Assembly (NCBI GenBank): GCA_964354365.1
Contig: CAYGZM010000004.1
Span: 5,108 to 69,107, forward strand
Reading direction: 5' to 3'
Length of the DNA stretch: 64,000 nucleotides
From: CAYGZM01 sp964354365
GTDB taxonomy: Bacteria; Planctomycetota; Phycisphaerae; Sedimentisphaerales; Anaerobacaceae
The notes under the pieces were generated by a model. It worked only from the letters and a program-made list of their open reading frames with translations. It did not search any database and was not told where the DNA came from. Shown here piece after piece: positions 9,282 to 17,865 of this stretch; position 1 is the first letter of the stretch, and each line of letters begins with the position of its first letter. The translations under genes were made by a program, and so were the position numbers.

Positions 9282-10600
9282 TTGACGTATGCCCCCAGGC
9301 CCAAACCTATGTAGTTAAACTTTGTGAATTTCCGCGACACGAGCTCACGCCAGCTATCCAGCAGAACGCATCCGTCCTTTGCGCTGCTCTCAATTCGCTC
9401 CCAATCAAGCTCCTTAAACGCCGGCCATCGCGTTAGAAGCACAATAGCATCCGCGCCACGAACACACTCATACGGGTCGCTCCAATACTCAACTGCCGGC
9501 CCCAACGCCTCTGCCGCATCCTCCAGGGCCGCCGGGTCGTGAACATTTACGCTGTAGCCGGCATCAATAAGTCTGTTTGCCAGCATTATCGATTGCGATT
9601 CTTCTATCACGTGCGTCCCCTGCTTGTACGATAAACCGAGCAGAGCCACGTTTGCCGCATCCGGCGCGTATGCCTTGATAAGACCATATAGTTTTTCCAC
9701 AACCATATCATTAACGGCAACGGTCGCCCGGCTTATCTTCGCCTCATAACCTACATTCATAGTGAAAGTCTGAAACGCAGCATTGTCCCGCGGGAAACAC
9801 GTGCCGCCAAATCCCATGCCCGCCCGCAGATATTTGCCGCCCACCCGGCTGTCGAAACCTATCGCCTCGGTAATTGCATCAACGTCGGCGCCCGGTATCC
9901 TTTCGCATATATTGGACAGCTCGTTGGCAAAACTTATCTTCGTCGTAACAAAACAGTTTAGACTCAGCTTGCTGATTTCTCCATTCAGCAACGACATCTT
10001 TGCGATACGCGGCCTATTTTCGCACGAGCTCAAATAGAGCTGCTCAACCATCTGGGCCGAACGCTCGTCGGATGCGCCGATAAGCACCATATCAGGTCTT
10101 GAAAAATCATGAATTACCGACCCTAAAGCTATGAACTCAGGGTTGTAAACGAGCCCAAAATCCTCCCCGCAAACCTTCCCGCTCAGCTGCTCCAGCAAAG
10201 GCTTAAAAACGCCTTCGGATGAACCGGGCATAACGGTCGAGACAACATCCACCACGTGAAATTCACCCGTGGACGCAAGCACCGGGCCAATCCGGTGTAA
10301 TACAGCCTCAACATGCTCGTTCGAGAATCCCCCGTCAGGTCCGCTCGGAGTGGGAACAATAACCAGCGTAATATCTGAATGCCGCACGCCATCGGCTATC
10401 TCGGTTGTCACCGAAAAGTTGCCCCACGCCGTCTCCAGAAGCTCAGCCAGTCCTGTCTCCCTGATGGGACAGCGCTTTTGCCCAAGCTCACTGACAAGAT
10501 AATTGCTCTTATCGACCCCAGTGACTCTATGTCCCTTGGAGGCAAAGTACGCTGCCGTGCATAGACCCAGCTTACCTAAACCAACTACCGACAGCTCCAT
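9263..10600 (-). CDS. ugd: UDP-glucose/GDP-mannose dehydrogenase family (UDP-glucose 6-dehydrogenase type)
   Basis: This family oxidises a UDP-hexose twice to the uronic acid using NAD. The 445-residue protein starts with a Rossmann fold (SVVGLGKLGLCTAAYFASKG). It carries the conserved central helix region (SLNCFVTTKISFANELSNIC) and the catalytic-cysteine motif GMGFGGTCFPRD with Cys near residue 268. The C-terminal UDP-binding domain begins around residue 315 (NVALLGLSYKQGT). The ATG at 10600 has AGAGGT upstream. Length is normal for the family. It probably supplies uronic-acid donor to the neighbouring glycosyltransferases. Whether the substrate is UDP-glucose, UDP-GlcNAc or GDP-mannose cannot be decided from sequence reading alone. 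Confidence 0.87.
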   Translation of the reverse strand: MELSVVGLGKLGLCTAAYFASKGHRVTGVDKSNYLVSELGQKRCPIRETGLAELLETAWGNFSVTTEIADGVRHSDITLVIVPTPSGPDGGFSNEHVEAVLHRIGPVLASTGEFHVVDVVSTVMPGSSEGVFKPLLEQLSGKVCGEDFGLVYNPEFIALGSVIHDFSRPDMVLIGASDERSAQMVEQLYLSSCENRPRIAKMSLLNGEISKLSLNCFVTTKISFANELSNICERIPGADVDAITEAIGFDSRVGGKYLRAGMGFGGTCFPRDNAAFQTFTMNVGYEAKISRATVAVNDMVVEKLYGLIKAYAPDAANVALLGLSYKQGTHVIEESQSIMLANRLIDAGYSVNVHDPAALEDAAEALGPAVEYWSDPYECVRGADAIVLLTRWPAFKELDWERIESSAKDGCVLLDSWRELVSRKFTKFNYIGLGLGAYVKCLPTV

Positions 10601-10623
10601 TTTTTACCTCTTTACACACAGCA

Positions 10624-11988
10624 TCAAATGAACTTGTATGTCATACTATCGCTTAGAATCACCTGCTCGTATATTTCATTGTGCGGCTGATACGTGCACC
10701 GCGGACACTCGCTCTGGACGATAATTCTGTCGTGAATGTCCCAATGTTGTCCGCTGCCCCACAGCTTCTGAATCTCATCGGCGCTTTCGATATTCCTGGC
10801 CAATTCGAGCTTCGAATCGCCGCGCCTGTCGCAGCAAAGACCAACCGTGAAGGAATCCGCCGGCGCATCCTCGCCCACCGGCGGCTCGATAACCGCCGTC
10901 ATAAATATAGAGTGACACCTGCAGAAGTAGTTTGCACTGGCAAACTGGGAATTGAATTTATGAGTCACTCCATATACCCCAAAAGTCTCGTCGTCCAGCT
11001 CCAGCGCCCTGGTAATCTGTTCTTCAAACAACAGTATCTCCTCTCGTGAGAACGAAATCTCCTTCTCGGTGCCTAACTTATCCCACGTAGTCCCCACGGG
11101 CCTGAAATGAATGTTCTTACACCCGATTCGCTTGGCGAGCTTCGCCGCCTCATAGACCTCGCCGATATTGTCCCGGTATAGAAGATACTTGAAACTGACG
11201 CCGTAAGCCGGATGTTTCCAACCTAACTTGTTATTGTGCATCCTCGCGTAGTCAACCAGGATGGCCGTATTGCTGGTCACCCTGTCAAACAAGTCGCACT
11301 CGCCCGGCAGCCTTTTCAGCTTGTTGTAGGTCTGCCTCGTAGCCGCATCAACCGATACGCCCACCCATACCGCCTGGGACAGAGAATCAACGAACCCGTC
11401 CATCATCGTCCCGTTCGTGACCACGCCCACATCAACGTTGTTTGCCGCCACCCTGTCGATGAACCCGCCGGTCGCCGGATTGAGCAGCGGCTCCCCCCCG
11501 CCGGCGATGCAAATCGCCTGCACTCCCGTCTCCCCGAAACCCATCCCCTCACCCCAGCGAGGCAGAAAATCGGCAATCTCCCTCAACGCATTTTCCGAAA
11601 GTGAGCCTCTGCGCTCTCTGCGCACGAATTCCGCATTGCACCAGACGCAGCTCAGATTGCAGAGGTTAGTCGGGTCAACGGTTACAAGCACCGGCGGCGG
11701 AATCGCCCTGCCCCGCTTGATGCCCTTCCATCTGTCAACGTGCGCAAGCAGCTTGTAGCTGTTGAACGGATTCCACCTCTTGCTCGGATTCCATTCTCTC
11801 CGCGCTTGCTGTGGCACCTGCTGAATTTCGCCCGTGGCCTGGCCGCCCGTAGAAATCGCATCGGCAGGGCCGGCGGCAAAGCCAATCCCCTCCCCATAAC
11901 CGTTCCCATCAGCCTTGCTCACTTCAGGCACGTATTTCACCCCCGGCCCCGCCACTTCCCGAACCGCCCTTTTCCTTACGACGAACAT
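10624..11988 (-). CDS. Radical SAM/SPASM-type protein
   Basis: The 454-residue protein has the radical SAM cluster CNLSCVWC (CxxxCxxC) at about residues 109-116. It is followed by IAGGGEPLLNP (the GGE SAM-contact motif) and VGVVTNGTMMD. The C-terminal part contains further cysteines (FCRCHS, GLCCDRRGD, SECPRCTY) consistent with a SPASM-like auxiliary Fe-S cluster region. The first 75 residues are low in recognisable structure. The ATG at 11988 has AGAAGGA about eight bases upstream. Such enzymes lie in polysaccharide and flagellar-modification clusters, where their substrates are often unknown. The family is secure; the reaction is not. Confidence 0.85.
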   Translation of the reverse strand: MFVVRKRAVREVAGPGVKYVPEVSKADGNGYGEGIGFAAGPADAISTGGQATGEIQQVPQQARREWNPSKRWNPFNSYKLLAHVDRWKGIKRGRAIPPPVLVTVDPTNLCNLSCVWCNAEFVRRERRGSLSENALREIADFLPRWGEGMGFGETGVQAICIAGGGEPLLNPATGGFIDRVAANNVDVGVVTNGTMMDGFVDSLSQAVWVGVSVDAATRQTYNKLKRLPGECDLFDRVTSNTAILVDYARMHNNKLGWKHPAYGVSFKYLLYRDNIGEVYEAAKLAKRIGCKNIHFRPVGTTWDKLGTEKEISFSREEILLFEEQITRALELDDETFGVYGVTHKFNSQFASANYFCRCHSIFMTAVIEPPVGEDAPADSFTVGLCCDRRGDSKLELARNIESADEIQKLWGSGQHWDIHDRIIVQSECPRCTYQPHNEIYEQVILSDSMTYKFI

Positions 11989-12010
11989 CCGATATTCCTT
12001 CTGCCGAAAG

Positions 12011-12337
12011 TCACTTCCTTGCGGCCTGAATAGTGCTGCGATAAACCCCTATTGTCTTTCTGCCCCTGCGAATTCGGTCCAGCTCGCTGCTTACCTCGTC
12101 TCTCTGGTCGGTGAGAGTCAGTTTCAGATTTCGGTACAACCCAGCTATGTTTTTTCGCTGCCCTTCAAACTCCGCGGACTTAAGTGTCCCGGTCTGTGCT
12201 ATTTCTTCAACAATACCGTCCACCTTCTCGCCCAGGGCCTCGACTTCGCTCAGTTTGCCCTGCCGAGCCAGGTCTATCTGCCCTTCCAGCAACCTTTGCA
12301 TCTCGTTCAACAGCCACACTTGCCTGTCTGTGCCCAT
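12011..12337 (-). CDS. Small coiled-coil protein, possible FlgN/FliT-like flagellar export chaperone
   Basis: This is 108 residues from the ATG at 12337, which follows the stop of the TPR gene by one base and uses its G-rich end as ribosome-binding region. An in-frame start further upstream would overlap that gene by 70 bases and give an arginine-rich leader, so it was rejected. The sequence is almost entirely helical heptads (LLNEMQRLLEGQIDLARQGK, then VEALGEKVDGIVEEI). It ends in RRGRKTIGVYRSTI, resembling the C-terminal RGRxALxxYR segment of FliT/FlgN-type chaperones. The location a few genes from flgL/flgK supports a role in flagellar export or modification. The resemblance is weak and of general coiled-coil type. 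Confidence 0.5.
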   Translation of the reverse strand: MGTDRQVWLLNEMQRLLEGQIDLARQGKLSEVEALGEKVDGIVEEIAQTGTLKSAEFEGQRKNIAGLYRNLKLTLTDQRDEVSSELDRIRRGRKTIGVYRSTIQAARK

Positions 12338-12338
12338 A

Positions 12339-12968
12339 CTACCCCCCCGCCTGCTTCCGCCCGGCCAGGCTGTGCTCCACCTCCTCCAATAGATTCGCCG
12401 CATCCTCATTGCCCGGATTCAACGCCAGCAGGTCCGCAAGCAGCGCACTGGCCTGCTCAAGCCGGTTCTCCTTGACGTAAAGCGCCGCCAGGGAAAACAT
12501 CACCGAGCCGTCGCCGGGGTGCATATCGAGATATACTTCAAGATAGTGGATGACCTTGCCGAACGACCCCATCCTGCAGGAAGTCTGAAACAGCCCCAAA
12601 AGAGCCGTTAGATTGTCCGTATCCAGCTCCAGGCATCGCAAATAAAAGTCAAATGCCTGCTGGAAATCTTCTCTCTCTTGCGCAACCATAGCCAGCCCCG
12701 CGTAGGCCTTGGAACAGTCGGTATCCAGCCGACAGGCAACCCGAAACGCTATCTCCGCATCCTCAAGAAGTCCCTTCTGCAGCGCGACCACGCCGAGCCC
12801 AACATAAGGACCGGACTCGTCCGGTCCCAGTGACGCCGCTTTCTCGTAGCACTTCTGTGCCTGCTCATAGCTGCCCACCGATGTGTAACAGTCGCCAAGC
12901 TCCTGCAGCACTCCATAACGCTGCGTCGTATTCTCATGCTCAGAAATATTGCCCCGTGTTATTTCCAT
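12339..12968 (-). CDS. TPR repeat protein
   Basis: The 209 residues contain about five consecutive 34-residue TPR units, for example LGDCYTSVGSYEQAQKCYEK, VGLGVVALQKGLLEDAEIAF and FSLAALYVKENRLEQASALL. There is no signal peptide, catalytic domain or membrane segment, so it is presumably a cytoplasmic scaffold. Its ATG overlaps the end of the upstream GT2-TPR gene by 10 bases, and its stop nearly touches the next start. It is thus embedded in the glycan operon. TPR modules are also fused to four of the neighbouring glycosyltransferases, so this may be a free-standing version that recruits the same protein substrate. That is inference. Confidence 0.8.
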   Translation of the reverse strand: MEITRGNISEHENTTQRYGVLQELGDCYTSVGSYEQAQKCYEKAASLGPDESGPYVGLGVVALQKGLLEDAEIAFRVACRLDTDCSKAYAGLAMVAQEREDFQQAFDFYLRCLELDTDNLTALLGLFQTSCRMGSFGKVIHYLEVYLDMHPGDGSVMFSLAALYVKENRLEQASALLADLLALNPGNEDAANLLEEVEHSLAGRKQAGG

Positions 12969-14530
12969 ACCAGCTCTTTTCCTTCAAGCATCCGCTCCGC
13001 CTCTTCAAGAAGTGCTATTGACCCGTCAAAATTCTTCCTCGCCCTGTGCAGTCTCGCCTGCAACAGCAGCGTATCGACGGTAGGCTTTTTCTCGTTGACT
13101 TCACGCACCAGCTCAGCCGCCTTTCCAAGCTCGCCGGCCTTGTAGAAAGCCTCCGCAGCCCTGGATTTCATCCACAGCTCATTTCCATAACGCTCAACGG
13201 CGCTCTCAAACACCCGGCCCGCTTCCGCCCAGTTTCCTTCTTCTCCCACCGACTTGGCCTGGCAAATCAACTGGTCAAGCTGGAAGGGAATCTCATCCGG
13301 CTGCACTCGCCTTACCTCAATACCGGCCGCACGCAGCGACTCTCGAATCGACATACCCGGAAATCTCCGCCGGGCGTCCCGCAGGTCCTCTGTCTTCAAT
13401 ACCACCGCCCAAAAATTGTCTGTCGAGTCTTCAAGCTCAAATCCTTCTCGCTCCCTCGAGCTCTCAATCAGGGCATAAAACGAATCTTCCAGCCAGAACT
13501 CTCTTATTGGAAACCCGCTCGGCGTCACCGCCGTATATTCGCCCCCGCATCTCGCCAGGGCCGCATCGACTTTCTCGGTCTGCGACGCATTGGAATCAAC
13601 CAACACGGTGACTACGTTGGGCATATCCGCATCTAACCTCTCCGAGTCACGCGGCGACAGCGGCAGGTAGAGCTCATAAGGATAAAAAGTATGACGCCAG
13701 ATTGAAGCGAGGGTCTTGCCCGCCTGTTGATTCAGCTGCTCCGCAACGAAGATTATCGAAACGTCCTTAATCTTCGGCCAGGGCTTGGCAGGTCTGGTCG
13801 TTCGTATCGTTATGACGTTTCGCAGGTACTCCTTTTCGTCCTTGCGACGCCGGACCGACACCCTGTCCGACTCGCCGATGGGACTGTAATATTCACCCGT
13901 GATCTTCTGGACGTGATGGAAGTCTGAAAAGAAGCACAGCTTGCGGGTCAAATCCCAGTCTATCAGCACGTTAAGCTGCTCATTGTAAGGCCCGATCTTC
14001 TCAAGCAGAACACGGCGGTGCATCAGGCTCACGTGCAGCGTGTGATTGAAATAGAGCATAACAAATCGGTCGAAGTCCCTGCTGACCTCGAGCACCTTGC
14101 TCAGAATCTCCCGGCTGCCGTCCGGCTGAATCCGGCAATACGTCCGGTACAAGTCGCCGTACGCGACCCCGCAGTCCGTCTCATTCTCCAGCGCATTGAC
14201 AAGCGTGCCGACGTGATGGCTGTAGTACAGATCATCGTCGCCAAGATAACAGATATATTTGCCCCTCGCGCGGGCCAGCGCCTCATTTAGCGTAAAGGGT
14301 ATCCCACGATTGGCCTTCCTGTCGATGAACACAATCCTCGTATCGTCGAACAACTCGACAACGTCGCGCACATCCTCTCCGCCGTCTCTGATTACGAATA
14401 TCTCGAGATTGCTGTAATCCTGGCGCACGGCACTCTCCAATGCCGCACGCAAATACAGCGGCCTGTTGTAGGTCGGTATAAGCACGCTGACAAGCGGCCC
14501 GTCTTTTACGCCAAAATCATCTACCATCAT
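12959..14530 (-). CDS. GT2 glycosyltransferase with C-terminal TPR
   Basis: The 523-residue protein begins with a canonical GT2 fold (VSVLIPTYNRPLYLRAALES, IFVIRDGGED, ICYLGDDDLYY with the DDD metal motif at about residues 95-102). Residues about 260-400 look like a degenerate second GT-like domain (VSIIFVAEQLNQQ and a variable tail). Residues about 405-520 are TPR-like helices (AEAFYKAGELGKAAELVREV, LLQARLHRARKNFDGSIALL). The ATG at 14530 follows the preceding gene by 32 bases. The GT2-plus-TPR arrangement is shared with other genes in this operon and is compatible with glycosylation of a protein such as flagellin. Donor and acceptor are unknown. Confidence 0.83.
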   Translation of the reverse strand: MMVDDFGVKDGPLVSVLIPTYNRPLYLRAALESAVRQDYSNLEIFVIRDGGEDVRDVVELFDDTRIVFIDRKANRGIPFTLNEALARARGKYICYLGDDDLYYSHHVGTLVNALENETDCGVAYGDLYRTYCRIQPDGSREILSKVLEVSRDFDRFVMLYFNHTLHVSLMHRRVLLEKIGPYNEQLNVLIDWDLTRKLCFFSDFHHVQKITGEYYSPIGESDRVSVRRRKDEKEYLRNVITIRTTRPAKPWPKIKDVSIIFVAEQLNQQAGKTLASIWRHTFYPYELYLPLSPRDSERLDADMPNVVTVLVDSNASQTEKVDAALARCGGEYTAVTPSGFPIREFWLEDSFYALIESSREREGFELEDSTDNFWAVVLKTEDLRDARRRFPGMSIRESLRAAGIEVRRVQPDEIPFQLDQLICQAKSVGEEGNWAEAGRVFESAVERYGNELWMKSRAAEAFYKAGELGKAAELVREVNEKKPTVDTLLLQARLHRARKNFDGSIALLEEAERMLEGKELVWK

Positions 14531-14562
14531 AAGTCTATCAAAAGATCATAAACAGCCGCACG

Positions 14563-16047
14563 TCACCAGACGCCGCGCCCCCCAAACACGCCGACGGGCG
14601 GCCCCACAGACATTCCAACATCGCGGCTGAGGTCCCGCTCGCGATCCGAGTCTATCCGGGCCTCCAGCCCGGCCAGAATCTCGTTGATCCCGCTCAACTG
14701 GCGATCCAGAGAATACCTCTGCTCGACGAATCCGCGATACCTTCGAGGCTCGTATCTATCGCTTAGAACCTGTCCGCAGAACTCCTCGGAGATATTGAAC
14801 AGGAATTCCGACGGGAAAATCTGCTGTGCCCCCACGAAATTATGGACGACGGGCTTCAACCCGCAGGCCATCCCCTCCAATATCCCGACGGGATGCCCTT
14901 CGCAGATGGATGTTGAGGCTATGTAATGCTTGTCGCCCAGCCAGGCATTCACATCGTCCTGCCAGCCGTCAAAGAACACCACGTCCCGCAGGCCCAGCGC
15001 CTCAACTGTATGCCTTAGATACTGTTCGAGAACCTGGTCCTGAAATGCCCCCCCGAAGAACAGCCGATACGCGGGGTCAATGTAATGCAGCTTCTGCATG
15101 CACTGCAGCGCAAAGGCCGGGTTCTTGACCATCCGCAGATTCCCCAGAAATGCTATGTTCTTGCCCCGCCGCCTGTCAACAAATGCAAATCGCTTGAGAT
15201 TGATGCCGTTTGGAACGGTTACGACCGAAGTCCGGCTTTCTATATCGGGAACCTGCCCCTTAAGAGTCTCCAGAGTAACAGCGTTGCCGACCGTCACCAG
15301 AACATCTATGTTGCTCCAATTGACCTGTCCCGGCCACCGCTCGTATGCCTCGTACCGGTGCAGTCTGACAATATTCTTGCAGACCTTGGGCCTCGCCGAG
15401 GCCGCCACTGCAAGATTCGTGCACCACTCGAACCACGAAATATCGCTCCACCGCATCAATTCAAAGAGCTCGTCCTGCGTTTGGCCCTCAAAGACCCGCA
15501 CTTCAAAACGCCGCTTCGTGAACTCAATGATCTCGTGCAGAAACGTCATCCCGTCGCCCCCGCAGAAGAAAGCTATTTTCGGCCTTTTGGAGCGAATCAC
15601 TTCAACCATAGGCGTCAGCACATTCTGCTCGGGCGCAATTTCCAGCGACCGGAGCAGCATCTCGAGCGCATTTGCCTTGTCGCCCTGGTCCAGGAAGACG
15701 GTCGCAGTCCTGTTGAGGACATCCGGATTCAATATCCCCATCCGCTCCATATCGTCGAAAAGCCCCGCGGCTTCTTCGGCCCTGCCGACGGCGATATACG
15801 TCTCGGACAAGTTCCACAGTATCTCGGCGCTGTCCTGCCTAAGACGTCTGGCCCTGTTGAAATGATCGATGGCCTCATCCGAACGGCCCAAGCAATGAAG
15901 TATTGCCCCTGCGTCATTCAACGCCTCGCCGTCTTCGGGCGCGGCCTGCAGATGTGCCCGGATATGCTCAAGAGCCTCCTGATGCCTGCCGGCCTCGGCC
16001 AATTCCCGGCCCCTGCGGTAGTGGTCCGAATTAGTTTGCCCTGTCAT
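14563..16047 (-). CDS. TPR - GT4 glycosyltransferase
   Basis: The 494-residue protein carries three to four TPR units at residues about 8-145 (RRGRELAEAGRHQEALEHIR, LNDAGAILHCLGRSDEAIDH). A GT-B fold of GT4 type follows at about 155-460, with IAFLGNLRMVKNPAFALQCM and the donor-binding segment STSICEGHPVGILEGMACGL. The ATG at 16047 has AAGGAG about nine bases upstream. It is the first gene of the minus-strand glycan operon, followed downstream by the GT2-TPR gene. Immediately upstream is a palindromic element and then the end of flgL, so this operon could be read through from the flagellar operon or have its own promoter. No clear promoter was seen. Confidence 0.83.
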   Translation of the reverse strand: MTGQTNSDHYRRGRELAEAGRHQEALEHIRAHLQAAPEDGEALNDAGAILHCLGRSDEAIDHFNRARRLRQDSAEILWNLSETYIAVGRAEEAAGLFDDMERMGILNPDVLNRTATVFLDQGDKANALEMLLRSLEIAPEQNVLTPMVEVIRSKRPKIAFFCGGDGMTFLHEIIEFTKRRFEVRVFEGQTQDELFELMRWSDISWFEWCTNLAVAASARPKVCKNIVRLHRYEAYERWPGQVNWSNIDVLVTVGNAVTLETLKGQVPDIESRTSVVTVPNGINLKRFAFVDRRRGKNIAFLGNLRMVKNPAFALQCMQKLHYIDPAYRLFFGGAFQDQVLEQYLRHTVEALGLRDVVFFDGWQDDVNAWLGDKHYIASTSICEGHPVGILEGMACGLKPVVHNFVGAQQIFPSEFLFNISEEFCGQVLSDRYEPRRYRGFVEQRYSLDRQLSGINEILAGLEARIDSDRERDLSRDVGMSVGPPVGVFGGRGVW

Positions 16048-16075
16048 ACGTTCTGCTCCTTACTTAACCAAAGGC

Positions 16076-16188
16076 TTCTGCAAAATTGCAGGTTAGACGT
16101 AGGGTGGGCTTCAGCCCACCACTTCGGTGGGGCAAGCCCCACCCTGCCGAGAAGAAATCGCTTGTTGATTACCTGCAATTTTGCAGAA
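16076..16188. mobile_element. Miniature inverted-repeat element with nested hairpin
   Basis: An 18-base sequence TTCTGCAAAATTGCAGGT at 16076-16093 is repeated as its exact reverse complement at 16171-16188. Between them lies a second palindrome (GTAGGGTGGGCTT ... AAGCCCCACCCT, about 16097-16145). The 18-mer itself contains the palindrome CTGCAAAATTGCAG. The whole 113 bases can fold as a long hairpin. No obvious direct target duplication was found. The inner palindrome recurs in reverse orientation at 40974-41024, so the inner unit is mobile or amplified on its own. Confidence 0.6.
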
Positions 16189-16204
16189 CTCATAATTCAC
16201 CACA

Positions 16205-16286
16205 GTGGCACGGGCTTCCAGTGGCACGGGCTTGAAGCCCGTGGGACCACGGCCAAGATGGCCGTGCCACGAATGGCCGTGCCACG
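16205..16286. repeat. GTGGCACGG-family palindromic repeat, copy 1
   Basis: The copy is built from GTGGCACGGGCTTGAAGCCC, GTGGGACCACGG and GGCCGTGCCACGAATGGCCG blocks, each partly self-complementary. Related copies lie at 16563-16644, 20421-20504, 28960-29064 and 35448-35523. Confidence 0.75.
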
Positions 16287-16562
16287 AATACTGCCAATCG
16301 CAGCGCGGTCTTGCCACCCTGTCATTCTGAGCGCGGCGAAGAATCTGGGCCGCGAACGGCAGAATCTTCCCCCGGAACCCGGATGCTTCGCCTTCGGCTC
16401 AGCATGACAACCAACAAATCTCGTGCCATCGGCCTTTATCCCTGTTTATTCACGATTACTGGCCGTCGCAAGACTCGATGTGTATAAATATCAAACACTT
16501 ATGTCTTCAAAGCGCCTTCTCAATCCCTGCCCGCCGCGGCGGGCCAGCCTCCCAATCGCAAT

Positions 16563-16644
16563 GTGGCACGAGCTTCCAGTGGCACGGGCTTCCAGCCCGT
16601 GCGACCACGGGCGAGACGCCCGCGCCACGAATGGCCGTGCCACG
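16563..16644. repeat. GTGGCACGG-family palindromic repeat, copy 2
   Basis: This copy has the same block order as the one about 360 bases to its left (GTGGCACGGGCTTCCAGCCC, GACCACGGGCGAGACGCCCG, ATGGCCGTGCCACG). It lies just beyond the flgL stop codon, where the hairpin could act as a 3' end. Confidence 0.75.
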
Positions 16645-16666
16645 CATCCGCCTGTCGCATTGCCGC

Positions 16667-17851
16667 CTATTCAATGAAATCCAGCAGCGACATTGACATA
16701 AGCCTGCCCGCCACCGATAGCGACATCTGATACAAAACATCACGCTTGGAAATGTCAATGGCTATCTGCGCAATGTCCGCCTCCTGCAGCATAGTCGTCT
16801 CGTCTTCCGTGCTGAATTTCATGTTCTCAACCATGCCCTTAATATCTTCAAGGAATCCTATTCTCGTCCCCATTGAGACGGATTTCTCTGTCAAAAGACT
16901 CCTCACCTCTTCCAGCGACTCCATAGAGATGTTTCGCACCTCCTGAAGCTGAGCATTGGAAAGTCCCCTCTCATTGTTCAATATGTCCCGGATGTTGATT
17001 AGCGTGTTGAATATATCGTAGGTCCCCCGCACACGAACCATATCGACTCCCGCGCCGCTTATGGCCGTCGTATCGACATACAGGACCCGCCCGGTCCTCG
17101 AATCCGTTACAGCCAGGTTGGTGTCTGTGCCGTCGGTGTTCACGGTCGTCAGCCCGTCGTCGATGGAAAGGTCATAATTGCCTGCCGAGCCTGTGACGGT
17201 CAGCCACACGTCCCCTGTAACACTTGACGTGCCTGTGCCGGTCTTGGCGCCCGTGTCGCCAACAAAGACAGGCTCGCTCCGGCTGCTCGATCGAAAAAGC
17301 TCGTCTCCAACGTAAAATGCGGATGACTGCACGCCGGCGGCCACCTGTATCTGCCTGTCCTCCGAGCTGCCCTGGTAAGTCACACTGGTGATCTTGCCGT
17401 TTGTCCGCGTCACCGCGTAAGGCGCCGAGCCGGTATCGCCTCCGCCAAAGAGATATTCGTTCAGGTGCCTCGTATTGGCCAGCAAGACCATCTGCTCCAA
17501 TGTGCCATCGATTGCCTCAGCGGTCCTCTTGCGCCCCTCCTCGTCATAAACGCCGCTGCTAATCTGCGTCAAAGCCACCTTTGCATCTGCAAGCGCTGAT
17601 GTCATATCGTCAATAACGGTCAGGGAAATCTCCAGCGTGCTCATCGCCTGCACCATATTATCCATGTAGCCCGCCAGCAACCTCTGCTGGGAGTTCAGCC
17701 CCAGGACGCGATAGGCCGCAGAAGGGTCGTCCGACGGCCTGTTAATCCGCGAGCCGGTGGACGCCTGTTCCTGCAGCCGAGAAAGCGCCTCGGTATGAAG
17801 ACGCAGCGCGAAGCTCAAATCACTGTATATGCCGTTGAGGGTCCCGCTCAT
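16667..17851 (-). CDS. flgL: Flagellar hook-associated protein 3 (hook-filament junction)
   Basis: FlgL caps the hook and joins it to the filament. The 394-residue protein has a flagellin-like N-terminal helix (LQEQASTGSRINRPSDDPSA, residues about 27-46). Its C-terminal flagellin-like helix is EADIAQIAIDISKRDVLYQM followed by SVAGRLMSMSLLDFIE. The variable centre (about 150-300) is rich in T, G and D. It lies 14 bases after flgK, the usual order, and is the last gene of the rod/hook operon. The stop is followed by palindromic repeats. Length is slightly above the E. coli-type protein. Confidence in identity is high because of context and both terminal motifs. Confidence 0.92.
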   Translation of the reverse strand: MSGTLNGIYSDLSFALRLHTEALSRLQEQASTGSRINRPSDDPSAAYRVLGLNSQQRLLAGYMDNMVQAMSTLEISLTVIDDMTSALADAKVALTQISSGVYDEEGRKRTAEAIDGTLEQMVLLANTRHLNEYLFGGGDTGSAPYAVTRTNGKITSVTYQGSSEDRQIQVAAGVQSSAFYVGDELFRSSSRSEPVFVGDTGAKTGTGTSSVTGDVWLTVTGSAGNYDLSIDDGLTTVNTDGTDTNLAVTDSRTGRVLYVDTTAISGAGVDMVRVRGTYDIFNTLINIRDILNNERGLSNAQLQEVRNISMESLEEVRSLLTEKSVSMGTRIGFLEDIKGMVENMKFSTEDETTMLQEADIAQIAIDISKRDVLYQMSLSVAGRLMSMSLLDFIE

Positions 17852-17865
17852 CTAAATTACGCCTC

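Larger units (their letters stand above)
16048..16666. other. Repeat-filled spacer between flgL and the glycan operon
   Basis: No gene was found in these 619 bases. The spacer holds a small inverted-repeat element (16076-16188), two copies of the GTGGCACGG palindromic family (16205-16286 and 16563-16644), and a CATTCTGAGCGCGGCGAAGAATCTGG-type intergenic motif near 16322-16350 of the kind frequent in environmental genomes. The copies can form strong hairpins and could terminate or attenuate transcription leaving flgL. A long antisense reading frame over 15085-16407 is a shadow of the GT4 gene plus repeats. Confidence 0.7.

Noticed and set aside
15085..16407. 440-residue plus-strand open frame opposite the TPR-GT4 gene
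   Set aside because: It is antisense to a gene with clear GT4 motifs, has no ribosome site or domain, and its end lies in repeat DNA.
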